A DNA stretch of 63,876 bases from Deltaproteobacteria bacterium. GTDB lineage: Bacteria; Desulfobacterota; Desulfobacteria; Desulfobacterales; SpSt-501. The notes beneath the pieces were generated by a model. That model was not told the origin of the DNA. It worked only from the letters and a program-made list of their open reading frames with translations, and searched no databases. Of the stretch, positions 42,056 through 51,898 are shown one piece after another; within the stretch, counting starts at the first letter, position 1; each line of letters opens with the position of its first letter. The position numbers and the translations under genes are program-made. Location: assembly GCA_016219005.1 (NCBI GenBank), contig JACRCN010000037.1:1-63876 (forward strand), in the 5' to 3' direction.

Positions 42056-43870
42056 ATGCAGGTTTTCAACGACAACTTCGGGTGGGTTCAATTGGCCGTG
42101 TTCACCGGCCTGCTGCTGCTGCTCACCCGCCCGACGGGAGTTTATCTCTCCCAGGTGTTGGACGGGTCGGGAAAGACGTTTCTGGGCCCGATTCTGAGGC
42201 CGGTGGAACGATCCCTGTATTTTCTCCTGAGGGTGGACCCCCAAAAGGAGCAGGACTGGAAGCAGTACACCGTTTCCATGCTCGCGTTCAGCCTGGCGGG
42301 CCTTCTTTTCACCTATGCGATTCTGCGGCTGCAGCACCTGCTGCCGTTGAACCCTCAGGGGCTGGGGCCGTTTAGCGACCACCTGGCGTTCAACACGGCG
42401 GTGAGTTTCACGACCAACACCAACTGGCAAAGCTACGGCGGGGAATCCACGGCCTCCTATCTGACCCAGATGGTGGGGCTGACGTTTCACAACTTCACTT
42501 CCGCCGCCGTGGGGATAGCCATAGCAGCCGCCCTGGTACGCGGCATTGCCAGGCAATCCGCCAAGACCATCGGCAATTTCTGGGTGGACCTCGTGCGGGT
42601 GAATCTTTACGTTCTTCTGCCTCTGTGCATCGTCTACGCCGTGTTCCTGGTGTCCCAGGGCATGATTCAAAACTTCAAGCCCTACGACACGGCCCGGATC
42701 CTTGACCCCTACACCGTCGAGGTTGCGAAAAAGGATGACAAGGGCGACGTCGCCAAAGACGCCCTCGGCAACCCGGCGATGGAGGAGCGCAGGATCGAAA
42801 TCCAGGCCATCGCGCAGGGCCCCATGGCCTCGCAGGTGGCGATCAAGATGCTGGGCACAAACGGCGGCGGTTTCATGAATGCCAACGCATCGCATCCGTA
42901 TGAGAACCCGACGCCGCTCTCAAACTTCATCCAGATGCTCTCCATTTTCCTGATCCCCAGCGGCTTGACGTATTACCTCGGCCGCATGGTGAAAAACCAG
43001 CGTCACGGGTGGGCGATCTGGGGTGCCATGGCAGCCATCTTCCTGATGGGCGTCGTCGCCTGCTGGTGGGCCGAGTCTGCCGGGAACCCCCGCTTGCATG
43101 CGTTGGGCGTGGACGCTGCGTCGGGCAACATGGAAGGCAAGGAAGTGCGCTTCGGCATCTTCAATTCCGCCCTGTTTGCCACCATCACCACCGATGCCTC
43201 CTGCGGCGCCGTGAACTCCATGCACGACTCTTTCACGCCTTTGGGCGGGTTGATACCCTTGATCAACATCCAGCTGGGCGAGGTGGTCTTCGGCGGGGTC
43301 GGGGCGGGTCTTTACGGCATGCTCGTCTTCGTGGTGCTCGCGGTGTTCCTGGCGGGCTTGATGGTCGGGAAGACCCCCGAGTACCTCGGCAAGAAGATCG
43401 AAGCCAACGACGTGAAATTCGGCGTCCTGTTCGTGATGGCGGCGGCGTTCAGCATCCTGGGTTTCGCGGCCTGGGCCGCGGTGAGCGCCTGGGGGCTCGC
43501 CGGCTTGAACAACGCAGGCCCCCACGGCCTCAGTGAAATGCTGTATGCCTTCTCGTCCGGCACCGGCAACAACGGCAGCGCCTTCGCAGGGCTGACCGCC
43601 AACACTTACTGGTACAACACCACCATCGGTCTGGCGATGCTGATCGGCCGCTTCATCATGATCATCCCGGCCCTGGCCCTGGCCGGAAACCTGGCGCGCA
43701 AGAAGCGCGCGGCGGCAACGGGCGGAAGTTTTCCGGTATCCGGCCCGCTCTTTTCCGTCCTTCTGCTCGGCACGATCCTGATCGTCGGTGCGCTGACTTT
43801 TTTCCCTGCGCTCTCACTGGGGCCCATCGTGGAACACTTCCAGATGACCGGCTCGAGCATCGCTTATTAG
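42056..43870 (+). CDS. kdpA: K+-transporting ATPase, channel-like subunit
   Basis: A 604-aa integral membrane subunit that binds and passes K+ in the high-affinity Kdp pump. It has the fourfold repeat of the KtrB/TrkH superfamily with selectivity-loop segments FTTNTNWQSYGGE (about residues 116-128), GTNGGGFMNANASHP (about 266-280), TDASCGAVNSMHDSFTPLGG (about 379-398) and SSGTGNNGSAFAGL (about 500-513). Length is slightly longer than E. coli KdpA (557) because of an insert near residues 215-240. The start at 42056 follows two bases after the kdpF stop. Confidence 0.96.
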   Translation: MQVFNDNFGWVQLAVFTGLLLLLTRPTGVYLSQVLDGSGKTFLGPILRPVERSLYFLLRVDPQKEQDWKQYTVSMLAFSLAGLLFTYAILRLQHLLPLNPQGLGPFSDHLAFNTAVSFTTNTNWQSYGGESTASYLTQMVGLTFHNFTSAAVGIAIAAALVRGIARQSAKTIGNFWVDLVRVNLYVLLPLCIVYAVFLVSQGMIQNFKPYDTARILDPYTVEVAKKDDKGDVAKDALGNPAMEERRIEIQAIAQGPMASQVAIKMLGTNGGGFMNANASHPYENPTPLSNFIQMLSIFLIPSGLTYYLGRMVKNQRHGWAIWGAMAAIFLMGVVACWWAESAGNPRLHALGVDAASGNMEGKEVRFGIFNSALFATITTDASCGAVNSMHDSFTPLGGLIPLINIQLGEVVFGGVGAGLYGMLVFVVLAVFLAGLMVGKTPEYLGKKIEANDVKFGVLFVMAAAFSILGFAAWAAVSAWGLAGLNNAGPHGLSEMLYAFSSGTGNNGSAFAGLTANTYWYNTTIGLAMLIGRFIMIIPALALAGNLARKKRAAATGGSFPVSGPLFSVLLLGTILIVGALTFFPALSLGPIVEHFQMTGSSIAY

Positions 43871-43887
43871 AATAAGGATATCCAACA

Positions 43888-45912
43888 ATGGCTGCACGCA
43901 TTCAAATGAGTTTCGATCGGGCGATTCTAAGCCAGGCGGTTGCGGACGCGTTCAAGAAGCTTCATCCGGTTTACATGCTGAAGAACCCGGTCATGTTCGT
44001 CACGGAAGTCGGGGCTGCACTTACCACCCTTGCGATGGTCTTTCGGGCGGAGGGCGAGCCGCTCGGCTTTACCCTGCAGATCGCCCTCTGGCTCTGGTTC
44101 ACGGTGCTGTTCGCCAATTTTGCGGAAGCCGTGGCCGAAGGGCGGGGCAAGGCCCAGGCCAATGCGCTGCGCAAAACCCGCACCCGGACCATTGCGCATC
44201 GCCGCGTGCACGGCGGATCGGGCTACCAGGATGCCCCGGCGGATCAGTTGCGGAAGGGGGACGTCGTGATGGTCTCCGCCGGCGAGGCCATACCCTCCGA
44301 CGGCGAGGTCATCGAGGGCGCCGCCTCGGTGGACGAGTCGACCATCACGGGCGAGTCGGCGCCGGTGATACGGGAAGCCGGCGGCGACCGCAACTCGGTA
44401 ACCGGCGGCACCAAGGTCTTGTCGGATCGACTGGTGATCCGCGTCACCGCCAACCCGGGCGAGAGTTTCCTCGATCACATGATCCACCTGGTCGAAGGCG
44501 CCCAGCGCCAGAAGACACCCAACGAGATCGCCCTCACGATTCTGCTGTCGGCGTTGACGATCATTTTTCTGGTAGTGGTGATGAGCCTGAAATTTTTCGG
44601 CATCTATTCCGAGGTGAACTTCTCGGTCACCGTGCTGACCGCGCTCCTGGTGTGCCTGATCCCCACCACGATCGGCGGGCTTTTGAGCGCCATCGGCATT
44701 GCCGGCATCGACCGCCTCGTGCAGAAGAACGTGCTCGCCATGAGCGGCCGGGCGGCTGAAGCCGCTGGCGACGTGGATGTGCTGCTGCTCGACAAGACCG
44801 GCACGATCACCCTCGGAGATCGCCAGGCGACCGAATTCCTGCCGGCCCAAGGGGTGAGCAAGGAGAAGCTGGCCGATTCGGCCCAGCTGGCCTCGCTTGC
44901 CGACGAAACGCCCGAAGGCCGGAGCATCGTTGTGCTGGCCAAAAGATACGGGTTGCGGGGGCGCGCGATGTCGGAGATGCCCGCGGCTGTTTTCGTTCCA
45001 TTTAAAGCGGAAACGAGAATGAGCGGTGTCGATATCGACGGGCGCAGCATCCGCAAGGGTGCTGCAGACGCCATTGCGGAATATATCGGCGATGCGCTGC
45101 CGCCCTCGGTGAATGCGGAGGTGGAACGGATCTCGCGCTCGGGCGGGACCGCGCTGGCGGTCGCCGAAAACCGCCGCGCGATCGGCGTGGTGCACCTCAA
45201 GGACATCGTGAAGGGCGGGTTGAAGGACCGCTTCGAGCGCTTCCGCGCCATGGGGATCAAGACCGTCATGATCACGGGGGACAACCGCCTGACAGCCGCC
45301 GCCATCGCCCGGGAAGCCGGAGTGGACGATTTTCTGGCGGAGGCCCGACCGGAGGACAAACTGGCCCTGATCCGCAAGGAACAAGCCGCCGGGCACCTGG
45401 TCGCCATGACCGGCGACGGCACCAACGATGCGCCGGCTCTTGCGCAGGCCGATGTGGGGGTTGCCATGAACACCGGGACCCAGGCTGCCAAGGAAGCGGG
45501 CAACATGGTGGATCTGGATTCAAACCCCACCAAGCTCATCGAAATTGTTGAAATCGGCAAGCAGATGCTGATTACGCGGGGGGCCCTGACGACCTTCAGC
45601 GTTGCCAACGATGTCGCCAAGTACTTTGCCATCATCCCGGCGATGCTGATGGCCACGTTTCCGGCCATCAGCCCGCTGAACATCATGGGCCTGCATTCGC
45701 CCTTGAGCGCCATATTGAGCGCCGTCATTTTCAACGCTCTGATCATCATGGCCCTGATACCGCTGGCGCTGCGCGGGGTGCGGTTTCGGCCGCTCACCGC
45801 CGCCGCTCTCCTCCGCCGCAACCTGCTCATTTATGGTCTGGGGGGCGTGGTGGTGCCTTTCTTCGGGATCAAACTGATAGACCTGACCGTCGCGGCACTG
45901 CATATAGTGTAG
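43888..45912 (+). CDS. kdpB: K+-transporting ATPase, catalytic P-type subunit
   Basis: A 674-aa P-type ATPase that hydrolyses ATP to drive K+ import through KdpA. Motifs in order: actuator-domain TGES (about residue 150), phosphorylation site DKTGTIT (aspartate about residue 302), nucleotide-domain segment KGAADAI and hinge [20 protein letters not shown] (about 510-529). Seven membrane helices are expected. It starts 17 bases after kdpA. Confidence 0.97.
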   Translation: MAARIQMSFDRAILSQAVADAFKKLHPVYMLKNPVMFVTEVGAALTTLAMVFRAEGEPLGFTLQIALWLWFTVLFANFAEAVAEGRGKAQANALRKTRTRTIAHRRVHGGSGYQDAPADQLRKGDVVMVSAGEAIPSDGEVIEGAASVDESTITGESAPVIREAGGDRNSVTGGTKVLSDRLVIRVTANPGESFLDHMIHLVEGAQRQKTPNEIALTILLSALTIIFLVVVMSLKFFGIYSEVNFSVTVLTALLVCLIPTTIGGLLSAIGIAGIDRLVQKNVLAMSGRAAEAAGDVDVLLLDKTGTITLGDRQATEFLPAQGVSKEKLADSAQLASLADETPEGRSIVVLAKRYGLRGRAMSEMPAAVFVPFKAETRMSGVDIDGRSIRKGAADAIAEYIGDALPPSVNAEVERISRSGGTALAVAENRRAIGVVHLKDIVKGGLKDRFERFRAMGIKTVMITGDNRLTAAAIAREAGVDDFLAEARPEDKLALIRKEQAAGHLVAMTGDGTNDAPALAQADVGVAMNTGTQAAKEAGNMVDLDSNPTKLIEIVEIGKQMLITRGALTTFSVANDVAKYFAIIPAMLMATFPAISPLNIMGLHSPLSAILSAVIFNALIIMALIPLALRGVRFRPLTAAALLRRNLLIYGLGGVVVPFFGIKLIDLTVAALHIV

Positions 45913-45928
45913 CAAAGGGGACCTTCAA

Positions 45929-46513
45929 ATGAAAAACATGCTGTCCGAGTTTCGCGTTGCGGTGGTCGCCACCTTTTCTCTGGCCGTTGTCTTGTGCGGC
46001 GTCTACCCATTGGTGGTTTGGATTATATCTCAAGGCCTGTTCCCACACGAAGCGGACGGGTCATTGATTCAGCGCGGCGGAACCATCGTGGGTTCCGAGT
46101 TGATCGCTCAGAACTTCGGCAGCCCGAAGTATTTTCATCCGCGCCCATCGGCTGCAGGGGAAGCGGGTTTCGACGCCGGTAACTCATCCGGAAGCAACCT
46201 GGGGCCCATTTCCAAAAAACTGGCCGATGCGGTTAAGGGGCGTGTCGAGGCCTACCGCGCTGAAAACGGCCTTCCGGCGGACGCGCGGGTCCCCGCCGAT
46301 GCGGTGACCTCGTCGAGCAGCGGCCTGGACCCGCACATCAGTCTTAAGAATGCGCTCATGCAGGCGCCGCGAGTGGCACGGGCACGGGGTGTCGGCCGTG
46401 AGGCACTCGAAAAAACCATTCATGCACATACGGATGGCCGCGACTTCGGAATCTTCGGTGAACCGAGGGTCAATGTGTTGAAACTCAATCTGGCCTTGGA
46501 TAAGAAAATGTGA
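45929..46513 (+). CDS. kdpC: K+-transporting ATPase, subunit C
   Basis: A 194-aa subunit with one N-terminal membrane helix (about residues 10-33) and a periplasmic domain with FGSPKYFHPRPSAAG, DAVTSSSSGLDPHIS and VNVLKLNLAL. It assembles with KdpA and KdpB and is needed for pump activity. It is the last gene of the rightward kdp operon; the stop lies 14 bases from the convergent end of the AlgB-like gene, with no obvious terminator between. Confidence 0.95.
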   Translation: MKNMLSEFRVAVVATFSLAVVLCGVYPLVVWIISQGLFPHEADGSLIQRGGTIVGSELIAQNFGSPKYFHPRPSAAGEAGFDAGNSSGSNLGPISKKLADAVKGRVEAYRAENGLPADARVPADAVTSSSSGLDPHISLKNALMQAPRVARARGVGREALEKTIHAHTDGRDFGIFGEPRVNVLKLNLALDKKM

Positions 46514-46527
46514 GCCCTATGGTGGCG

Positions 46528-47889
46528 TCAGATCCCTAAGTGCTTGCGCTTGCGCCAGAGGGTGGCCTGATCGATGCCCAGGATCTCGGCTGCTTCCTGA
46601 AGGGATTTGGTCGTGGCCAGTACGCGGCGGATGTGGTTTTCCTCAACCATGCTCAGAGGCACCCGGTCGCCCAGTTGAATGGGGGGGCGATGCGGAGAGA
46701 TGGACTCGGGAAGATTTTCGATGCCGATGACGTCTCCGGGGCAGAGAATGGCCGCGCGTTCGATGACGTTGCGCAACTCCCGGATGTTGCCCGGCCACGA
46801 ATAGTCCCGTAGCGCCCGGAGCGCATCGTCGGATAGCCCTCGGAAGGCCTTGTGATTCTGAGCGCCGAAAAACCCCAGCATGGTCACGGCCAGAAGCTCG
46901 GTGTCGTCCGGGCGCTCGCGCAGGGGAGGGATCTCGATCTGAATCACGTTGAGCCGGTAGTAGAGATCTTCCCGGAACCGGCTGTCTTTGACCGCTTTTT
47001 CCAGATCGGCGTTGGTGGCCGCCAGGATGCGGACATCCGCCTTGCGGGTGTGCTGGTCGCCCACCCGCTCGTAGTCGCGGTCCTGGATGAAGCGCAGCAG
47101 CTTGGGCTGGATTGAAAGCGGGAGGTCACCGATCTCATCGAGAAAGAGGGTGCCGCCCTCGCAGGCGGCGACCCGGCCGGGGTTATCCCGCAGGGCCCCG
47201 GTGAAGGCCCCCTTCACGTGCCCGAAAAGCTCGCTTTCGAGAAGTTCCGGGTTCAAGGTCGGGCAGGAGATGATACCAAGCGGCTTGGACGTACGCTGGC
47301 TCCACCCGTGGATGGCGCGCGCCAGAACGGATTTGCCGGTGCCGCTCGGCCCCCGCAGCATCACGACGGCTTCGGAAGGCGCCACCTGCCTGGCCAACTC
47401 GATGGCCCGCTGCATCCCGGGGTGATTGGATTGGAACAGAATTTCCGGGTGCACCCGTTCCAGGTCTTCCTGGAGCCCTGAAATCCGCTGCTCCATGGCG
47501 TGCAGGGTGGCGATGCGCTCCGTCACCAACGCGACCTGGTCGGGTTTGAAGGGTTTGGGGATGTAGTCCGCGGCCCCGCGCCGAATGGCTTCCACAGCCG
47601 TGTCGATGGAGGCATAGGCGGTGATGACCACGATTTTAAGCCAGGGGCAGGCGGACAGCAGAACGGAGATCAAGTCCATCCCGCTTTCCGTTCCCAGCCG
47701 GAGGTCGACGAACGCCAAATCGAAGACCTGCAGGGCCGCCGCCTCCTGGCCATCCTTGGGGCTGCCGACGGCGGTGACGCGGTGCCCCCTGGTCTCCAGA
47801 CAGACGGCCAGGGTCTTGCGGATGTTGGCTTCGTCGTCGACGACCAGGATGTTCAGGGGTCCCGGTTTTTGATATGTGCGCTTGTTCAT
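46528..47889 (-). CDS. AlgB-like sigma-54-dependent response regulator
   Basis: A 453-aa NtrC-family activator: receiver (about residues 10-125, phospho-acceptor D62 in FVDLRLG), AAA+ domain with GPSGTGKS Walker A, the GAFTGA sigma-54 contact loop and GGTLFLDEIGDLP, and a Fis-type HTH at the C terminus (SLQEAAEILGIDQATLWRKRKHLGI). The sequence is strikingly close to Pseudomonas AlgB (RAIHGWSQR, QPKLLRFIQDRDYERVGD). An in-frame ATG at 47898 is an alternative start. Lying convergent to kdpC and near a KinB-like kinase and two sigma-54 promoters, it is the best candidate to activate the potassium operons. Confidence 0.9.
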   Translation of the reverse strand: MNKRTYQKPGPLNILVVDDEANIRKTLAVCLETRGHRVTAVGSPKDGQEAAALQVFDLAFVDLRLGTESGMDLISVLLSACPWLKIVVITAYASIDTAVEAIRRGAADYIPKPFKPDQVALVTERIATLHAMEQRISGLQEDLERVHPEILFQSNHPGMQRAIELARQVAPSEAVVMLRGPSGTGKSVLARAIHGWSQRTSKPLGIISCPTLNPELLESELFGHVKGAFTGALRDNPGRVAACEGGTLFLDEIGDLPLSIQPKLLRFIQDRDYERVGDQHTRKADVRILAATNADLEKAVKDSRFREDLYYRLNVIQIEIPPLRERPDDTELLAVTMLGFFGAQNHKAFRGLSDDALRALRDYSWPGNIRELRNVIERAAILCPGDVIGIENLPESISPHRPPIQLGDRVPLSMVEENHIRRVLATTKSLQEAAEILGIDQATLWRKRKHLGI

Positions 47890-48304
47890 AGATTTCATCC
47901 GGCCGTCCGGCGAGCCGGAAAATACGTGAATCCTACCATCGGTGCGATTCGCTGTAAAGCGCAACGGATTTCTGCGTGGTTTTCGAAAGCAGCGTTTGTG
48001 CTCCCCGGAACGTATGGCCTCTGAGCGTACAGCCCGCCTCCGTACTACGGCAGTCGGTCTCCCGCAATCCCAAACAGCAAAAAATTAAATGGATGATGAC
48101 ATATCGCTGCCCAGATGTTAAATGGCAATAGCACGGATGGGATTCTTCTGGTTTGCAGGGTGGGTGGTTCTTCCTCGCCATTCCAGAGCGCCCGGCATGT
48201 TCACTCCTTTTTAATAACGGTGCCCGCTGGAATTGGCGTTCACCCTTAAGCAAGGTACGGGACCGACCGGCTCGATATAATTCTATCAGAATAGGATCAG
48301 ACCC
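47890..48304. other. Divergent intergenic region with a weak promoter
   Basis: No gene is supported here. Near the right end a TATAAT box (48276-48281) overlaps a perfect ATTCT-ATC-AGAAT palindrome at 48280-48292, 12 bases before the SRPBCC gene, with AGGA as ribosome-binding site at 48293-48296. No matching -35 box was found, so an activator or repressor acting at the palindrome is possible. Confidence 0.35.
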
Positions 48305-48784
48305 ATGCGAGTTACCAAACCCAACCGTGTCACACGTACCTTTAAGCAACAGCTTGTGGCGGAGCCCTCGAAGGTATTCCCTTTGCTGTGCCCCGTGCGC
48401 GAGGCGGATTGGATTGATGGCTGGGACCCCCTCGTTGTATTCAGCGAATCCGGTATAGCTGAACCCGATAGTGTTTTTCTTACTGAAGCGAGCCCGGGCA
48501 ATGCAATCTGGTACATCACCAAACATGAGCCGAGCAATGGCTTAGTGGAGATGATCAAAATCACCCCGACCATCACCGCCTGCAAATTGACCATTGAACT
48601 GCGCCCGGTCGAAGGGGGATCGGAGGCCAGCATTACATACTCTCACACGAGCCTGGGACCGGAAGGTGACGCTTTCGTAGCGTCATTTACGGAAGGGTAT
48701 TACCGGCAATTCATACAGGATTGGGAGGCACGCGTGAATCATTACCTTACGCATGGGAGCATGTTGCGTACAGCGCGGGGCTGA
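48305..48784 (+). CDS. SRPBCC-family protein
   Basis: A 159-aa protein with the START/SRPBCC-like pattern: an N-terminal strand (VTRTFKQQLVAEPSKVFPLLCPVREADWIDGW), central strands and a long C-terminal helix (GYYRQFIQDWEARVNHYLTH). Such folds bind lipids or other hydrophobic ligands. The WIDGWDPLVVFSESG segment is typical of small bacterial members. It is followed 20 bases later by a QueG-like Fe-S protein gene in the same direction, so the two may act together. The ligand is unknown. Confidence 0.7.
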   Translation: MRVTKPNRVTRTFKQQLVAEPSKVFPLLCPVREADWIDGWDPLVVFSESGIAEPDSVFLTEASPGNAIWYITKHEPSNGLVEMIKITPTITACKLTIELRPVEGGSEASITYSHTSLGPEGDAFVASFTEGYYRQFIQDWEARVNHYLTHGSMLRTARG

Positions 48785-48804
48785 CATCGCGTTCGAGACG
48801 AAAG

Positions 48805-49737
48805 ATGAACAGGAGATATTCAGTGGAAAACAGCGTCCCTGTTTCAGGTGACTGGGTAAATGGCGTGATCAGCGATTTCATCGCCGCTTCACCCGAAAAC
48901 ACAATGAGAAACAAAACTGAGGACCCTGCATGGGAAGATGCCCTGGTTGGATTCGCTTCCGGTGCGGACCAGATTTGGCAGCAGTACAAGGAATATGTCG
49001 GGCCCTTCCACTGGACCCCCTGGGAGGTCTTCAACCAGCACTGTCCCGCGGAACCGGCAGGCGCTGAAGAACTGACCGTCATCTCATGGGTCTTGCCGCA
49101 ACGGGCGGCGGTCCGCAAAGCTAACCGCAGGACTAAGAACTATCCATCCGAAGAATGGGCACGGATCAGGGTCTACGGTGAGGAGTTCAATGTAGCCCTG
49201 CGTCGGCACCTGGTCGATCGTCTTAAACAGGTTGGCCATGCTGCCATTGCTCCGATGCTGGCTTCCAACTGGACCATCGTCAAATCTGAACGATTTTCCT
49301 ATGCCTCTTCCTGGTCTGAACGCCATGCCGCCCATGCGGCCGGTTTGGGCACTTTCGGTCTGTGCGACGGGCTCATCACCGCCAAGGGCAAAGCCATGCG
49401 GGTTGGATCGGTAGTGGCCAAGATATCCATTAAACCGACTCCCCGGCCTTATTCCAACCACCGTGCTTATTGCCTATTTTTCGCTGACGGAACGTGTGGC
49501 AAATGTATTGATCGTTGTCCGGTCCGCGCTATTACCGAGGCCGGCCACGACAAGGAGAAGTGTCGGCAGCACTTGGCTCGCGCTAGAGAGTATGTGAAAA
49601 AGACCTATAAGTTCGATGGCTATGGATGTGGGTTGTGTCAGGTGGGTGTCCCCTGCGAGGCGGGCATACCTGTAAAGGCAGCCCGGGAAGCCCTGGAGCG
49701 TGGAGAGTTGCCGCCTCCAACGCCGCCTTTGGCTTGA
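48805..49737 (+). CDS. Epoxyqueuosine reductase-like Fe-S protein
   Basis: A 310-aa protein resembling QueG-type and dehalogenase-type Fe-S proteins. The N-terminal half contains VGHAAIAPMLASNWTIVKSERFSYASSWSERHAAHAAGLGTFG, the cobalamin-domain-like stretch of the family. The C-terminal half has two 4Fe-4S sites (CGKCIDRCPVRAIT and CGLCQVGVPC). It is shorter and less typical than true QueG, so the role in tRNA modification is doubtful; it could be a redox enzyme of unknown substrate. It follows the SRPBCC gene by 20 bases. Confidence 0.72.
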   Translation: MNRRYSVENSVPVSGDWVNGVISDFIAASPENTMRNKTEDPAWEDALVGFASGADQIWQQYKEYVGPFHWTPWEVFNQHCPAEPAGAEELTVISWVLPQRAAVRKANRRTKNYPSEEWARIRVYGEEFNVALRRHLVDRLKQVGHAAIAPMLASNWTIVKSERFSYASSWSERHAAHAAGLGTFGLCDGLITAKGKAMRVGSVVAKISIKPTPRPYSNHRAYCLFFADGTCGKCIDRCPVRAITEAGHDKEKCRQHLARAREYVKKTYKFDGYGCGLCQVGVPCEAGIPVKAAREALERGELPPPTPPLA

Positions 49738-49770
49738 GCCCAGACACCCGACGATCGGCCTGAATTTAAA

Positions 49771-49995
49771 ATGCCTAAAAACCAAGCTTCACACCGGCGC
49801 GCCATCGTCCTTCTGCTGCTGACAGCGCTGCTCTGGAGCACCAGCGGCTTGTTCGTCAAGCTTCTGCACGGGCATCCGCTTTCGATCTTCAGCGCCCGAG
49901 GCATCGTCGCCAGCGTGGTGTTCCTGATCTGGCTGCGGCGGGTTCCGCTCCGGCCCACCCTCTGTATTTTTGAGATAGCTTCTAAAAATCCTTAA
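49771..49995 (+). pseudogene. Truncated EamA-family (DMT) transporter
   Basis: The first about 65 residues (AIVLLLLTALLWSTSGLFVK, then HPLSIFSARGIVASVVFLIWL) are a normal start of an EamA/DMT exporter of about 300 residues. Homology ends near base 49965 and the frame runs into unrelated sequence and a stop at 49995, overlapping the 3' end of the chemoreceptor gene. The remaining eight helices were not found on the other side of the chemoreceptor. A deletion or insertion joined the two. Confidence 0.7.
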
Positions 49996-51898
49996 AGTCG
50001 TCCGCGCTATCCAGCGGGATCATCTGCTCGGGGTCCGGTCCAGCCTTTTTCTTTAAAGAGGCGCTTTTAGGAAGCCCCCTGCTTTTCTGCCCGCGGCCGG
50101 ACGCGCGGGGGCCCTCCTTCGGGGCTTTGGACTTGACCGTTCGCTCGGCGTTTCCGCCGATGATGGTGACGAGCTGTCCGATGGCGGCTTGCATCTGTTC
50201 CGCCTGGGCATTCAGTTCTTCCGAGGCCGACGCGGACTCCTCGGCCGTGGCCGCATTCTGCTGCACCACCTTATCCATCTCCGAGACCGCCTTGTTGATC
50301 TGATCGATTCCCTGGGCCTGCTCGGTCGAGGCTGCATTGATTTCGGAGACAAGATCGGCGATCTTCTTTGAACTCGTGGACACCTCCGTAAATGCGGCGT
50401 TGGTGCTGTTTACCAGCCCCGTGCCGTCCTTGATTCGTTTGACCGAGCCATCGATAAGATTGGAGGTGTTTTTGGCTGCCTCGGCCGCGCGGATGGCGAG
50501 GTTGCGCACCTCGTCGGCCACGACGGCAAACCCTGCACCGGCTTCGCCCGCCCGAGCAGCCTCCACCGCGGCGTTCAGCGCCAGCAGGTTGGTCTGGAAC
50601 GCGATCTCGTCAATCGTTTTGACGATTTTCTGCGTCTCTTCGCTGGACTTTGAGATCTCTTTCATGGCGCCGGTCAACTGCGTCATAGACGCATTGGCCC
50701 TGTCGATGATCTGATTTGCCTCGGTGCCCATGATGTTTGCCTGCCGGGCGTGTTCCGCATTCTGTTTGGTCATGGAGGATATCTCCTCCAGCGAGGCGGA
50801 GGTCTCCTGGATGGAGGCGGCCTGTTCGGAGGACCCCGCGGCCAGCGTTTGGCTGGAAGATGACACCTGGCCGGCGGCTGAGGCCACCTCCCCGGAGCCG
50901 GCGGTGATCAACTCAACCACGCGACCGATTGGTTTAGTAAGGGATCGGGAAAAAAATATGATGGCAACAACCGTCAAAGCAAGGAGAACCGCACCGATCA
51001 GGATGATGGCGTTGCGTATGGAATGCGCTGTTGCCAGGAATTCATCCTCATCCTGGGTGACCATTACCGTCCAGCGTGTGAGATCGATCGGCGCAAATCC
51101 GGCAATCCTGTTCACTTTTTTGAAGGTGTAACGCTCAACGCCCTTTTTGACCGTACGGATGGACTTAAAGAGGTCCGACATCTCGGGGATTTTGCTTATG
51201 TCCAACTTCAGAATCTGCTCCTTGTCCGGATGGACAAGCGCTAGACCCTCAGGATTTATGATACCCGGATATCCTGTTGCTCCGATTTTGACATTCACGA
51301 TATGTTCGGTCAAAAAATCAATTTTCATCATGATTGCCATCAGCCCGACGAGTTTGCCCGCATCGTCTTTCACTGGCGTACAGATCGGGGCGATCAGTCT
51401 TCCGGTTGATTTTGAGACGACCGGGTCAGCTACATATGGTTGCCCGCTGGCTTTAACCTTCTGGAAATAGACCCTTCCGGATGTATCAATCCCGGTTTGT
51501 GTTCCGTTTTGAGCATCGGCAAATACCTTGCCGTCCAGTCCAATCAATACAAGGGCTTCATAGTCTTTCGAAATCGGTTTGAAGGAGGCCGCCAGGTCGT
51601 TGTTAACCGCTGCTATTTCAGTGGAAGCCGACCCGGCACCAGCTTCCTGCACCTTTACGGCGGCTGACTTTACAGATGCCCTCGATGCCAACTCGGTCAC
51701 CAATTTGACTTCTTCCTGAAAAACAAGTTCCACCATGTCAGCAAGGTTGCCCGCGGTTCTGACCGCCTGCTCACTTGAGATTTGAGTCAATGCGTTCGAA
51801 GCGGTAATCAGAGAATAGAGACCGATAGCCAGGATGGGGACAAGGACAACCAACACTCCGCCAACTATTAATTTAAAACCAAGAGAACGCCTTTTCAT
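49982..51898 (-). CDS. Methyl-accepting chemotaxis protein with dCache-type sensor domain
   Basis: A 638-aa chemoreceptor. Membrane helix 1 (about residues 9-31), a periplasmic double-Cache-like domain (about 35-290: [46 protein letters not shown]), helix 2 (about 294-316), then a very short HAMP remnant ([15 protein letters not shown]) running almost directly into the methylation helices. The hairpin tip is intact ([24 protein letters not shown]). After the coiled coil a basic linker leads to a conserved acidic tail [11 protein letters not shown], perhaps a docking site for CheR or CheB. It is preceded by TTAGGAGG. The ligand is unknown; the GRVYFQ and D-PVVS pattern often goes with amino acids or carboxylates. 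Confidence 0.92.
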   Translation of the reverse strand: MKRRSLGFKLIVGGVLVVLVPILAIGLYSLITASNALTQISSEQAVRTAGNLADMVELVFQEEVKLVTELASRASVKSAAVKVQEAGAGSASTEIAAVNNDLAASFKPISKDYEALVLIGLDGKVFADAQNGTQTGIDTSGRVYFQKVKASGQPYVADPVVSKSTGRLIAPICTPVKDDAGKLVGLMAIMMKIDFLTEHIVNVKIGATGYPGIINPEGLALVHPDKEQILKLDISKIPEMSDLFKSIRTVKKGVERYTFKKVNRIAGFAPIDLTRWTVMVTQDEDEFLATAHSIRNAIILIGAVLLALTVVAIIFFSRSLTKPIGRVVELITAGSGEVASAAGQVSSSSQTLAAGSSEQAASIQETSASLEEISSMTKQNAEHARQANIMGTEANQIIDRANASMTQLTGAMKEISKSSEETQKIVKTIDEIAFQTNLLALNAAVEAARAGEAGAGFAVVADEVRNLAIRAAEAAKNTSNLIDGSVKRIKDGTGLVNSTNAAFTEVSTSSKKIADLVSEINAASTEQAQGIDQINKAVSEMDKVVQQNAATAEESASASEELNAQAEQMQAAIGQLVTIIGGNAERTVKSKAPKEGPRASGRGQKSRGLPKSASLKKKAGPDPEQMIPLDSADDFKDF

